Part shown: positions 1 to 8,527 of the stretch, in pieces | Layout of the letters: every line of letters starts with the position of its first letter | Numbering within the stretch: position 1 is the first letter of the stretch | NCBI GenBank assembly: GCA_945906965.1 | Contig: CAMDRP010000005.1 | Span: forward strand, 1-64,000 | Length of the DNA: 64,000 bases | Direction of reading: 5' to 3' | Source: Opitutus sp. GAS368 | GTDB taxonomy: Bacteria; Verrucomicrobiota; Verrucomicrobiia; Opitutales; Opitutaceae | Program-made: the position numbers and the translations under genes | The notes under the pieces: model-generated | What the model was told of the DNA's origin: nothing | The model's input: only the letters and a program-made list of their open reading frames with translations | Databases searched by the model: none

Positions 1-1847
1 AAAAGTTTAGCGGGAGAATCCTGATTGCGCAGCTGATCTAGTTTTTGGAGAGGCATCGCGAGGGAGGGATCGGCGTCCGCGTCGGCGGGTTTTTTGTCGG
101 GATTGCCACCGACTTGTTGGGTGTCGCCCTCGGGCGGCTGCGGCGGTGGCGGGGGTTGGTCTTTCATGTCGCCGAAGGCTTTCTGGCCTTGCTTGCCATC
201 TTGCGGTTTGGCCTCGGGCGAATCCTTGGCATCGTTTTTCTGGTCTTCGGAATTTTGCTGGTCTTGTTGCTGCTGCGACGGATCGGATTTGTCGGAGGAC
301 TTGCTCTTGTCGTCTTTGTTTTGCTGCTGGTCTTTATCCTGCTGCTGATTTTTGTCCTGTTGGTTTTGTTGGTCCTGATCTTGTTTTTGATCATCCTTTT
401 TTTGGTCTTCGTCGGGCTTTTTCAGCAAGGCATTGAGTTCGTCGCGCAGCTTGGACCAATCGGCGGCTTTGGCGTCTAGGGCGGCGCCGGCTTCGGCGGC
501 CGCGAGTGCGTCTTGGACCGGTCCGGGAGCGACGGGTTGTTGTTCGGATTGGAGGCGTTGGCCCCAAGCGACGGTCTCGCGGGCGAGCTCGGCCCAGTCT
601 TGGCCGGAATGCGTGGGTGCGGCGGCAAGTCGGGTAACGGTTTGGGTGAGGGCGGCGGAGGGCGGAGGCGCGGCGGGCGGGGGGGCATCGCTCTCGGCGA
701 CGCTGCGTGCCGGAATTTTGGCGGCGGCAGCGCTGAGGGCGGCGGGCACGAGAGATAGCGTGAGGGCGATAAACAACAGCGCGACGGTGCCAGCGGCGAC
801 GGGCATACGCGTGGGCGTGCGGAGCGCGCGAGGTTTAGGGCGCACTGGGAACTCGCGCCAGAAGCTAAGAACCAGGCAAAACAGCGCGGCGGCGAGCGGC
901 CATTGGTATCGCTCGACGAGTCGGATGGAGTTTTTCTCGAGGAACTCACCTTTTTGGCCGGCTTCCACGGTGGCTTGGATGAGGGAGGCGAGATCGACCC
1001 AGGTTGAGGCATCGCGGTAAACGCCGCCGGTCATATTGGTGAGTTCGCGGAGCGTGTTGGGTTCAAGTTTGGAAAGGACGACGGCGCCGCGGTCGTCTTT
1101 GACGAAGCCGTTGGCCCCGTCAGGAATCATCGCACCGGCGGCGGTGCCGATGCCGAGCGCGAGGACGCGGATGTTTTTCTTTTTCAATTCCTCGGCGGTC
1201 GTTTTCCAGGTGTCGTCGGTGGCTTCACCGTCGGAGAGAATGATGAGAAAACGATCGGCCGAACCGCTTTGCTTGAACGCTGCGAGCGCGGTCGTGACGA
1301 GGGCGCTGTAATTGGTGCCGCCTTCGGGCAAATAGTCGGGGCCGAGGTTGGGCAAAAACTCGCGTAAAATTTCGTAATCGGCGCTGAGCGGAGATTGCAG
1401 AAACGCGGTGCCGGAGAACACGACGAGACCGATGCGCTCTCCGGCGAGACGCTCGAGCAATGATTGGATGAGGAGCTTGGCGCGCTCGAGGCGCGACGGT
1501 TTTACGTCGGGTGCGAGCATCGAGCGTGAGAGATCGACGGCGAGGAGGATTTCCCGGGATTGATCGAAGACGGGCTCGTCGATGCGGCCGTATTGCGGGC
1601 GGGCGAGTGCGGCGACTGCGAGCGTGAGACCGAAAAATAACCACAGGCGGGGCCGGCGACGAGCGGGCTTAGCGTCGGCGCGCTGGGCGTTGAAAGAGGA
1701 GAGTTGCAGCGAATCGCCGCCGGCTTCGGCGCGGAGGATTTTGGGTTGGGCGAGAGCGCCGGCGCGACGCGCGCGGGTGAGTTCCCAAACGAGCACGGCG
1801 AGCGGGATGAAGAGTAACCAGAGCAATTGGGGCGTCGCGAAGGTCAT
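1..1847 (-). CDS. BatB-like VWA membrane protein with Gln/Asp/Lys-rich C-terminal tail (partial, runs off left edge)
   Basis: I translated this frame by hand because the ORF track drops it (no stop inside the window). It reads 615 codons without interruption. Membrane segments lie near residues 7-21 and 69-82. A von Willebrand A domain follows with the MIDAS motif DLSRS (105-109), the VVFSG strand and ILSDGEATDD. Two more hydrophobic segments sit at about 315-333 and 347-367. After a Pro/Ala linker and a short helical stretch comes a Q/D/K-rich tract (about 478-560), then a Pro-rich piece. The last visible residues (LDQLRNQDSPAKL) resemble the C-terminal ends of Bat proteins, so little is probably missing. 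ATG at 1847 overlaps the batA stop as ATGA, indicating translational coupling. The layout resembles BatB joined to a BatC-like tail; a TPR is not obvious. Role by family: a membrane VWA partner of the MoxR ATPase. Function is inferred. Confidence 0.88.
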   Translation of the reverse strand, partial: MTFATPQLLWLLFIPLAVLVWELTRARRAGALAQPKILRAEAGGDSLQLSSFNAQRADAKPARRRPRLWLFFGLTLAVAALARPQYGRIDEPVFDQSREILLAVDLSRSMLAPDVKPSRLERAKLLIQSLLERLAGERIGLVVFSGTAFLQSPLSADYEILREFLPNLGPDYLPEGGTNYSALVTTALAAFKQSGSADRFLIILSDGEATDDTWKTTAEELKKKNIRVLALGIGTAAGAMIPDGANGFVKDDRGAVVLSKLEPNTLRELTNMTGGVYRDASTWVDLASLIQATVEAGQKGEFLEKNSIRLVERYQWPLAAALFCLVLSFWREFPVRPKPRALRTPTRMPVAAGTVALLFIALTLSLVPAALSAAAAKIPARSVAESDAPPPAAPPPSAALTQTVTRLAAAPTHSGQDWAELARETVAWGQRLQSEQQPVAPGPVQDALAAAEAGAALDAKAADWSKLRDELNALLKKPDEDQKKDDQKQDQDQQNQQDKNQQQDKDQQQNKDDKSKSSDKSDPSQQQQDQQNSEDQKNDAKDSPEAKPQDGKQGQKAFGDMKDQPPPPPQPPEGDTQQVGGNPDKKPADADADPSLAMPLQKLDQLRNQDSPAKL

Positions 1848-2857
1848 GCGGTGGAGCGCGCGGCGGGGCGCGCGAGGAGGGCGGCGGCGAGAAGCAACGT
1901 GAGACCGGGGATAGCGACCCACGGAAAAAGCTCCGTCGTGAGCAAGTAGCTCTTGGATTGAAATTCGATCTTCTGGGCGCGATCAATCGCCTTGAACGCG
2001 GATTCGGCGGCGCCGGTGTCAAAGGCACGGAAAAAATCCCCGCCCGTGTTTTCAGCGAGGTCGCGCAGGGCGCCTTCATCGAGGTCGGACATCATCCGGC
2101 GGTAGCCGACTTTGTTGCCTTTGTCGTCGAAGACCGGGAACGGCACGATGCCGTCTTTGCCGGCACCGATAGCGTAGATGGGGATGTTGCGTGATTTGGC
2201 GAGATCGGCGGCTTGCGTGGGCGAAAGTGCGCCGCGGTTATTGGCGCCGTCGGTCATGAGAATGACAAAGGCCCCTTGGCGCTTGCCGGCGGTTTCACGT
2301 TTGGCTTGCTCGAGGCGGGTGAGCGCGACGCCGAGACCGTCGCCGATCGCAGTGCCGTCTTCGATGAGGCCAATTTTCACGCGCTCGAGTTGGGCCGCGA
2401 GCCAATCGTGGTCGGTCGTGAGGGGGGCCATCGTATAAGCGCGGCCGGAGAAGAGCACGATGCCGATACGGTCAGAGGGGCGTTTTTCAATAAACGCTTG
2501 GATGACGGGCTTGATCGCTTGCAGACGGTTGATGCGTTCGCTGCCGCGCTCGTAATCTTCGGCAAGCATCGAGGAGGAAAGATCGATGGCCAACATGATG
2601 TCGTAGCCTTCTGAGCGCACTTCGCGTTTGTCCTCGATCTGCTGTGGACGCGCGAGGCCGGCGACGACGAGGATCAGGCCCGCGACGGCGAGGCCCGTCG
2701 GCCAACGTGACGCCGATGCCAGCGAGGGGCGATGCCACGCGGCCGCGAAGGGTACGAGCAACACCGGTACGCGCCGACGTCCGCGCAGCCAGAGGCTCAA
2801 GGGTAAGAGCGCCAGGGCGAGAAACCAAAGAGGATCGTGGAGCGTGTAGTTGGGCAT
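1844..2857 (-). CDS. BatA-like VWA domain membrane protein
   Basis: A 337-residue protein starting MPNYTLHDPLWF. This start lies 4 nt after the DUF58 stop; the longer ORF-track start would overlap that gene by 47 nt. It has an N-terminal membrane segment and basic stretch, a second hydrophobic segment near residues 55-70, then a VWA domain with MIDAS motif DLSSSM and the typical IVLFSGRAYTMAPLTTD and LMTDGANNRG strands. A final membrane segment (VAIPGLTLLLAAALLA) lies near the C-terminus. This is the standard BatA arrangement of a periplasm-facing metal-dependent adhesion-type domain. It sits between DUF58 and BatB in an operon headed by a MoxR ATPase. Bat proteins are linked to aerotolerance and envelope stress in other bacteria, but the biochemical role is unsettled. 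Confidence 0.9.
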   Translation of the reverse strand: MPNYTLHDPLWFLALALLPLSLWLRGRRRVPVLLVPFAAAWHRPSLASASRWPTGLAVAGLILVVAGLARPQQIEDKREVRSEGYDIMLAIDLSSSMLAEDYERGSERINRLQAIKPVIQAFIEKRPSDRIGIVLFSGRAYTMAPLTTDHDWLAAQLERVKIGLIEDGTAIGDGLGVALTRLEQAKRETAGKRQGAFVILMTDGANNRGALSPTQAADLAKSRNIPIYAIGAGKDGIVPFPVFDDKGNKVGYRRMMSDLDEGALRDLAENTGGDFFRAFDTGAAESAFKAIDRAQKIEFQSKSYLLTTELFPWVAIPGLTLLLAAALLARPAARSTA

Positions 2858-2861
2858 CGCT

Positions 2862-3803
2862 TCAACGGATCGAGCCGGCGCGCATGCGGGCGTGGAAAAA
2901 GCGTACAAGCGCGTCGAGGCGGTTTTGGCTCGTGCTCACGACGAGACGGCTGAGGACATCGGGAAAGAGCGCGGTCCATGTGGCTTCGCGGAGGTTGCGC
3001 CACTCGGCGTGCGCGGCGCGTTCGGCGGCGGAATTTTCAATCGTCACCAGTTGTCCCGCCGTCGGGTCGTACGCGGCGAATTGGCCCTGATCGGGCAAGG
3101 TACGTTCCCATGGATCATCGACGCGGAAGCCCATCATCTGATAACGACGGCGCAACACCGCCCAGCCTTCCGGCTCGGGTCGCGGCGCGAAATCTCCGAG
3201 CCACAACATCACGCTGTGCTTCGGCGCGGCGCGGGATAATAAACGCCAGGGAATGCCCGAATCGGCGGCGGGGTCGGCGCTGAGCGCGGATAAACTCGGC
3301 GCCGGACATGCGAGTAAGCTCGCCGCTGCGTGCATGATCGCGCCGCGACCGCGCACGGGTTCACGAAAAAGATAATCGCCGCCGGGCGTCGCGTGCACGA
3401 AGCCGACGCGGTCGCGGTTCACCGCGCCAAGCAACATCACCAGCCCGGCCAACTCCAGCAGCGCCTCGCGTTTTGATTGCGCGCCCGAGCCAAATTGAAG
3501 ACTCGGCGTGTCCTCAAACACCACGAGCAACGTGACCTCGCGTTCTTCGACGAACTTCTTGCGGTACGGCTCGCCGAGGCGCGCGGTGACGTTCCAGTCG
3601 ATGTCGCGCACGTCATCGCCGAAGGTGTATTTGACGACCTGGTCGAACTCCATGCCGCGGCCGCGGAAGGCCGAGCGGTACTCGCCGCTCAGCTGGTTTT
3701 CCACGGCGTGGCGCACGCGCCACTCGAGTTGGCGGAGCAAGGCCAAGGGCGACGCAGGGGCATCGCCGATGGACGTGGCGTAGACTGGAGGTTGATAAGC
3801 CAA
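2862..3803 (-). CDS. DUF58 domain-containing protein
   Basis: A 313-aa soluble protein with the DUF58 signature: an N-terminal helix (ASPLALLRQLEWRVRH), then GEYRSAFRGRGMEFDQV, a YTFGDDVRDIDWNVTARLGEPYRKKFVEERE core and a VVFEDTPSLQFGS strand. The last is a VWA-like element with a degenerate metal site (family: D-x-S-x-S). DUF58 proteins are nearly always encoded between a MoxR ATPase and VWA proteins, as here, and are thought to be chaperone substrates or partners of MoxR. The gene starts 20 nt after moxR and ends 4 nt before batA, so it is almost certainly co-transcribed. Molecular function is unknown. Confidence 0.9.
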   Translation of the reverse strand: MAYQPPVYATSIGDAPASPLALLRQLEWRVRHAVENQLSGEYRSAFRGRGMEFDQVVKYTFGDDVRDIDWNVTARLGEPYRKKFVEEREVTLLVVFEDTPSLQFGSGAQSKREALLELAGLVMLLGAVNRDRVGFVHATPGGDYLFREPVRGRGAIMHAAASLLACPAPSLSALSADPAADSGIPWRLLSRAAPKHSVMLWLGDFAPRPEPEGWAVLRRRYQMMGFRVDDPWERTLPDQGQFAAYDPTAGQLVTIENSAAERAAHAEWRNLREATWTALFPDVLSRLVVSTSQNRLDALVRFFHARMRAGSIR

Positions 3804-3823
3804 AGCGACGAGCCGGGCGAAAC

Positions 3824-4783
3824 TCAGGCGGCGGGAATCGGGGTCGTCGCGATGACTTGGGCGACGATTTTATCGGCGGTAATTTCTTTCGCCTCGGCCT
3901 CATAGGTCAGGCCGATGCGGTGACGCAGAACATCGGGGGCGATTTCTTGGACGAGCGCGGGCGAGACGAAATCGAGGCCGCGCAACCAAGCGAGGGCACG
4001 GGTGGCTTGGTAAAGCGCGAGCGAGGCGCGGGGCGAAGCGCCGAAGGTGAGGAGACGTTGCGCCGCCGCTCCCTCGGTGAGCGCGCGCGTCGCTCGGACG
4101 AGCGCGAGGATGTAATTGTGCACCGCCGGCGAGACGTGGATTTGGTCGACCTGCGCGCGCAGCTCGAGGAGTTCTTCCCCGCTGGAGGCAGGAACGAGCG
4201 CGGGCTGTTTGGTGACCTGGCCCCAGCGCAACACCATCGTGGATTCCTCGGCCGCCGACGGGTAATCGACGATGAGCTTGAAGAGAAAACGATCCGTCTG
4301 CGCCTCGGGCAACGGGTACGTGCCTTCTTGCTCCACGGGATTTTGGGTGGCCATCACAAAGAACGGCTTCGGCAACGGATGCGTTTGGCCGCCGATGGTG
4401 ACTTGGCGCTCCTGCATGGCTTCGAGCAGGGCGGACTGGACCTTGGCGGGGGCGCGGTTGATTTCGTCGGCGAGGACAAGGTTAGCAAAGATCGGCCCAC
4501 GGTGAGCGGTGAACTCGCCGTTCTTGGGCGAGAAAATCATCGTGCCGACGACATCGCTCGGGAGCAGATCGGGCGTGAATTGCACGCGCTCAAATTGGAC
4601 GCCGAGGGCCGTACCGAGGGATTTGATGAGCAGCGTCTTGGCGAGGCCGGGCATGCCTTCAAGCAAGACGTGGCCGTTGGCGAGGAGCGCAACGAGCAGG
4701 CGTTCGACGACGGCATCCTGGCCGATGACGGCTTTGGCGATTTCAGTGCGGAGTTTCTGGGACCAAGCGGGACCGTTGAGCAT
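3824..4783 (-). CDS. MoxR-family AAA+ ATPase
   Basis: A 319-aa AAA+ ATPase. The Walker A motif GMPGLAKT is at about residues 43-50, Walker B reads LVLADEIN, and sensor-1 is ATQNPVEQEGTYPLPEAQ followed by DRFLFK. This matches the MoxR subgroup (AAA_3 plus a C-terminal AAA lid) in length and motifs. MoxR proteins act as chaperone-like ATPases that mature or assemble specific partners, typically the VWA proteins encoded next to them. It is the first gene of the moxR-DUF58-batA-batB operon and is divergent from the release-factor-like gene, with 118 nt between the start codons that must hold both promoters. Start ATG at MLNGPAWSQKL leaves no room for a better alternative. Confidence 0.93.
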   Translation of the reverse strand: MLNGPAWSQKLRTEIAKAVIGQDAVVERLLVALLANGHVLLEGMPGLAKTLLIKSLGTALGVQFERVQFTPDLLPSDVVGTMIFSPKNGEFTAHRGPIFANLVLADEINRAPAKVQSALLEAMQERQVTIGGQTHPLPKPFFVMATQNPVEQEGTYPLPEAQTDRFLFKLIVDYPSAAEESTMVLRWGQVTKQPALVPASSGEELLELRAQVDQIHVSPAVHNYILALVRATRALTEGAAAQRLLTFGASPRASLALYQATRALAWLRGLDFVSPALVQEIAPDVLRHRIGLTYEAEAKEITADKIVAQVIATTPIPAA

Positions 4784-4901
4784 GAGCGGTGGGTAGGTTT
4801 AAAAAAGAAAAAGGAAGCGAATGATAAAAAGTACTTCAGCAGGACGGAGGTCTATTTGACTCGGCGCCCGGCAAAGAGTTTCCATTAGAAAACGGACTGC
4901 T

Positions 4902-5297
4902 ATGACCTTGCCATCCCAAATCTTGGAAAAACTGGCCGCCCTTGGGGTGCGGCTAGCCGACGTCGAGGAGCGTTTTGTCCGTGGTACCGGGCCCGGCGGG
5001 CAGAAAATCAATAAAACCAGTTCGACCGTCTGCCTGCGGCACGGGCCGACGGGCCTCGAAGTGCGCTGTCAGCGGGAACGCTCGCAAGGCGCGAATCGCG
5101 AAGTCGCGTGGGCGGAACTCGTGGCGAAGTTACAGGAACGCAAAACGCGCGCGCTCGCGGCGGTTGTCGATGCGCGCGAAGCAGAACGGCGTCGCACTCG
5201 ACAAAAATCGCGGCGTCAAAAAGTCCGGATGATTCAGTCCAAGAAGCACCGCGCGAAACATAAGGCTCGGCGCGGCCGCGTCGGCGGCGACGACTAA
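4902..5297 (+). CDS. Peptide chain release factor-like (RF1 GGQ domain) protein, probable ribosome rescue factor
   Basis: A 131-aa protein consisting of a GGQ domain and a basic tail. GTGPGGQKINKTSS carries the catalytic GGQ at residues 32-34, which in class I release factors positions water for peptidyl-tRNA hydrolysis. The following stretch (GLEVRCQRERSQGANREVA) is typical RF-1 domain. There is no stop-codon-recognition domain. The C-terminus (RRTRQKSRRQKVRMIQSKKHRAKHKARR) is strongly basic, as in ArfB/YaeJ and mitochondrial MTRFR proteins, where such a tail reads the empty mRNA channel. I therefore infer stop-codon-independent rescue of stalled ribosomes. It is a single gene, divergent from moxR and convergent with the acylase gene. 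Assignment to ArfB proper versus the MTRFR-like subgroup is not decided by sequence inspection. Confidence 0.85.
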   Translation: MTLPSQILEKLAALGVRLADVEERFVRGTGPGGQKINKTSSTVCLRHGPTGLEVRCQRERSQGANREVAWAELVAKLQERKTRALAAVVDAREAERRRTRQKSRRQKVRMIQSKKHRAKHKARRGRVGGDD

Positions 5298-5315
5298 ATT
5301 GCAGCGGGCGTGGTG

Positions 5316-7538
5316 TTATTGGCCGGGGTGGTAGGTGCGCTTAGCGTTTTTCTCGATGTCGTCGCAATAAAACCAGGCGTCCTTGAATTTACCGGCGGCG
5401 TAGCGCGCGGCTTGGTCGTTGAAATGAGGCGACGCCGGGTCGCCACTCATGCCTCCGGCGAGGAGCGTTTTGGCTTGGAGGCGCGGGCCGAATTCGACGA
5501 CGGCGACGAAGCTGTTGCCGCGGTTGCCGTAGATGCGCTTCGTCGTCTGCGGCGGGCCAGAAACGCCGAAGGCCGGTAGCGATCCCCAATCACTCGGGGC
5601 GTAGGCGATCGGCAGGCTCGGCGCGGCGTCGTCGAACTTGGAATTGAGGTCGCCGGAAGGGCGTTGAAAACGGTTGATCTCGCCCCAAGGCGTCTGCCAC
5701 GTGCCAAAATCGCGGGTGAGCCGGGCGGTGACCTGCGCGAGGGCGTCGAGGCATTGCGGCGCAGTGAGTGAAGCGACGAGGTGATCGACGAGGACAAGCT
5801 CGCGGTTTTTCGCTTCGCTGATGATGGGGCCGAAGGATTGCGCCCAGAGAATCGCGAGCGTGGTCGGGATCGAATCGACGCTGGTGCGATAGTCCCAGCC
5901 ACGCAGCGCGGCGATCGGCGCAGCGAGGGCGGTGCGGCGTGGATCCGCAGTGGACAGCGCATCGAAGGCGCGCAAGAGCAGGGGCAGGAGCGTTTCAAAC
6001 GCCGGGAGCGCGGGGTCGTAGGCGGCGGTAATGAGGCTATCGAGCGTGAAGGATTTCGCGCTCGAGAGCACGCGAACGGCGTTGAGCCCGCGGGCGTTTT
6101 CAGGATTGGACCAGAGGTAGGCGGGGTAATCCGCGAGTTTGGGGCTGGCGGGGCCGGCGGCGGAGAAGGGCCAGTTGTTGGTGTTTTGAATCCAGCCGCT
6201 CGCGGGATTGAGCAGGTGGATCGTTTCCGCTACAGCATGGAGGCCGCGCCATTCGGTCGCGGGGTCGCTGCCGTCGACGGGGAGTTTCCAGTTGAAACGC
6301 GGGTCGCGGCGCGGGGCGAAGTTGCCGTGGAAGTAGGCGATGTTACCGTCGGCGTCGGCGTAAACGGTGTTGTTGGACGTGTTGGTGCGCAGCTCCATCA
6401 CGCGGGTGAATTCAGCGTAGGTGCGCGCCTTGGTGCGTTGGTAAGATTGAGTGAGCGCGGGCACGGGGTCGTTCATCATTTTAACCGCGATCCATTGGCC
6501 GTCGGCGGCGCGCACGATCGGGCCGTGGTGGCTGAAATACGTCGTGACGATGCGCTCGGAAAGCGGCGAGCCGGCGGGACCGGTGCGGTAGCGGAGCGTG
6601 ATTTTTTTGGCGAGAAATGGGCGAGTTGCGTCGCCGTAGCGATAGGTGGGGCCGGCGGGGGTGGGGACAACGATTTCGCGGTATTCGTCGATGACGTCGG
6701 CGCCGTTGGACGTGTGCATCCAGCCGAGGCGGTCGTTGAAACCCTGATACACGAAGAACTGGCCCCAGGTCGCGGCACCGTAGGCGTTGAGGCCCTCGGC
6801 GCTCACGGCGTGCACTTCAGGGCGAAAATAAAACGAGGTGTGCGGGTTGATGAGCAACAGCGCGTGACCGGAAGCGCTTTTGGCCGGAGCGATGGCGAAG
6901 CCGTTGGAGCCCTGCGCCTCGGGGGGCGCGGGCGCAGTGGCTGCGTCGGAGGCGGCGCGGTCGGGTGCGGTGAAAGCGAGCGCGGGGCGAGAACCGTAGA
7001 AGGCTTCGAGGTTTTTGAGCGAAACCGATTCGATGTCGCCGCCGATGCTGCCCTCGGTGAAGGCGAGGGCCATCCACGGCTCAAAATGAGTGATCAATTT
7101 CGGACGCACCCCGGGGTGCGTGTGGAGATAAAAATTCAGGCCGTCGGCAAAGGCGTCCATGAGCGCGCGGAGCCATGCGGGGCTGGTGGCGTATTGGGCT
7201 CGGAGTTCGACGGGGTCGATGAAGAGCTTCATGCGCAGGTCCCGGTAGAGTTCTTTTTCACCTTCGATCTCGGCGAGGCGGCCGAGGGCGTTGACGTAAT
7301 TGAGTTCGATGCGGTTGAAGTCGTCCTCGGCTTGAGCGTAGAGCAGGCCGAAGACCGTGTTGGCGTCAGTTTGGCCAAAAACATGAGCGATGCCCCAGGT
7401 GTCGCGAATGATGGTGACCTTGCGCGCGTGCTCTTGCCAGCGGGCGAGATCAGCGGGCGTCGGTGCTGCTACGGTGGCGTTGAGGGCGATGGCGGTAACG
7501 CCGAACTTGAGGATAAAACGAAACAGGAAAAAACGCAT
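5316..7538 (-). CDS. Penicillin acylase / AHL acylase-family Ntn hydrolase, secreted
   Basis: A 740-aa penicillin-amidase family (peptidase S45) protein. I chose the ATG at MRFFLFRFILKFG because it gives a signal peptide (about 1-25, ending VAA-P) and starts 23 nt after the MOSC gene; the ORF-track start is 87 codons longer and overlaps that gene. The mature N-terminal part (TIIRDTWGIAHVFG, FGLLYAQAEDDFNRIE) is the alpha chain. A spacer is followed by QG-SNGFAIAP, where Ser211 is the expected autocatalytic cleavage point and N-terminal nucleophile of the beta chain. Later family blocks include LLLINPHTS and the asparagine of GWIQNTNNWP. Family members hydrolyse beta-lactams, acyl-homoserine lactones or other N-acyl amides in the periplasm. 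Substrate is not predictable here. Probably in an operon with the MOSC gene. Confidence 0.9.
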   Translation of the reverse strand: MRFFLFRFILKFGVTAIALNATVAAPTPADLARWQEHARKVTIIRDTWGIAHVFGQTDANTVFGLLYAQAEDDFNRIELNYVNALGRLAEIEGEKELYRDLRMKLFIDPVELRAQYATSPAWLRALMDAFADGLNFYLHTHPGVRPKLITHFEPWMALAFTEGSIGGDIESVSLKNLEAFYGSRPALAFTAPDRAASDAATAPAPPEAQGSNGFAIAPAKSASGHALLLINPHTSFYFRPEVHAVSAEGLNAYGAATWGQFFVYQGFNDRLGWMHTSNGADVIDEYREIVVPTPAGPTYRYGDATRPFLAKKITLRYRTGPAGSPLSERIVTTYFSHHGPIVRAADGQWIAVKMMNDPVPALTQSYQRTKARTYAEFTRVMELRTNTSNNTVYADADGNIAYFHGNFAPRRDPRFNWKLPVDGSDPATEWRGLHAVAETIHLLNPASGWIQNTNNWPFSAAGPASPKLADYPAYLWSNPENARGLNAVRVLSSAKSFTLDSLITAAYDPALPAFETLLPLLLRAFDALSTADPRRTALAAPIAALRGWDYRTSVDSIPTTLAILWAQSFGPIISEAKNRELVLVDHLVASLTAPQCLDALAQVTARLTRDFGTWQTPWGEINRFQRPSGDLNSKFDDAAPSLPIAYAPSDWGSLPAFGVSGPPQTTKRIYGNRGNSFVAVVEFGPRLQAKTLLAGGMSGDPASPHFNDQAARYAAGKFKDAWFYCDDIEKNAKRTYHPGQ

Positions 7539-7561
7539 GGCGACGGGCTGGGATCTATTTT

Positions 7562-8383
7562 TCAGAGAATCGTGAGGGTGTTTCCGAGACGTAGGACGCC
7601 GGATTTGGTTTCGTGGATGAGGTTTTGGCCGAAGTTGACCGACGTGGATTGAACTGAGTCGCGGCGATAGGTGGCGAGCGTTTGGAGCGGTTCGGGGCCG
7701 TCGAGCTGGCCGGTGGCTTGGTCGGTCGTTGTGACGGAGCAACGCGCACAGGGGCCGCCGGCGCGAAAGGTGATTTCGCCGATTCGAAAACGAGGCCAAG
7801 TGTCTTCGGCGTAGGCGGGCGTATCGGCGAGGATGAGGTTGGGGCGGAATCGATTCATCGGCAGGGCCTCGGCGCCGCGGGCGATGAGGCGGTCGTTGAG
7901 ATCGGCGAGCGAGGATTCGCCGATGACCAGCAAGGGGTAAGCGTCGGCAAAGGTCACCGTGTCGCCGGGGTGCGCGTTGGCTTTAGGAATCGGGCGGTGG
8001 AAAGCGGGGCCGAGGCGAACGAGGCGGCAACGCGTACCGAGAAAGGCGGAGAGCAACGCGGCAGAGGTTTCACCGCAGTCTTCGGCAAGGAGGTTTTCAC
8101 TTTTCCAGACGCTCACGGTGCGGAGCGGGGCGGCGGGATCGGAAGCGAGGGGAACGCGGAGCGAGGCCGATTGGGGCGGGGTAAGAGTGAGGTGGGTCGC
8201 GTCGAGAGCGGTGGCGATGAGGGCCATCCGCGGCAGGGTGCGCTGAGTCAGAAACCGGCCGGTTTCGTCGATGACAAGAAACCGGCGGTCACCCACGAGG
8301 CCGTGGGCATCAATTCGAGCGGAGGAAACCGCGCAACCGCCGAGAGATTTAACCGGGTAGAGAAAAAGGCCGCTGAGGCGCAT
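7562..8383 (-). CDS. MOSC domain-containing protein with N-terminal MOSC beta-barrel
   Basis: A 273-aa protein of the YcbX/MOSC type. The N-terminal MOSC beta-barrel domain reads LFLYPVKSLGGCAVSSARID followed by GLVGDRRFLVIDETGRFLTQR. The C-terminal MOSC core ends with the conserved cysteine region GGPCARCSVTTTDQATGQLDGPEPL; the family cysteine is the likely ligand of molybdenum or bound sulfur. MOSC proteins act in molybdenum-cofactor-dependent N-hydroxylated substrate reduction or in sulfur delivery. YcbX has an extra ferredoxin domain, which is absent here. First gene of a two-gene unit with the acylase (23 nt apart). There is no evident functional link between the two. Confidence 0.9.
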   Translation of the reverse strand: MRLSGLFLYPVKSLGGCAVSSARIDAHGLVGDRRFLVIDETGRFLTQRTLPRMALIATALDATHLTLTPPQSASLRVPLASDPAAPLRTVSVWKSENLLAEDCGETSAALLSAFLGTRCRLVRLGPAFHRPIPKANAHPGDTVTFADAYPLLVIGESSLADLNDRLIARGAEALPMNRFRPNLILADTPAYAEDTWPRFRIGEITFRAGGPCARCSVTTTDQATGQLDGPEPLQTLATYRRDSVQSTSVNFGQNLIHETKSGVLRLGNTLTIL

Positions 8384-8527
8384 GCAAGAAACTCAGCGCG
8401 CGCCGCGAAGTTTGGCAATCATGGGCTCCGGCGTGTGCGTTCATCATCCGTGTTTTTTTAGCGGATCGGATCAGGCGCGCAGGTTGAGGGCATCATGTAA
8501 TCTTAAAGCGACTCATTCTCCGGTCTC

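Noticed and set aside
480-560. Short tandem-looking CAG/GAC runs near the left edge as a DNA repeat
   Set aside because: They encode the low-complexity protein tail and are not exact tandem repeats.
45-1020. Plus-strand ORFs at the left edge (e.g. hydrophobic Leu/Ile/Phe-rich 144 aa)
   Set aside because: They are the antisense of the Gln/Asp/Lys-rich tail and middle of the BatB-like gene; CAG/AAG/GAC codons read backwards give Leu/Phe/Val.
5781-7652. 623-aa plus-strand ORF opposite the acylase
   Set aside because: Acylase is well supported by motifs; the plus frame is Gly/Glu/Val/Arg-rich without any recognisable domain.
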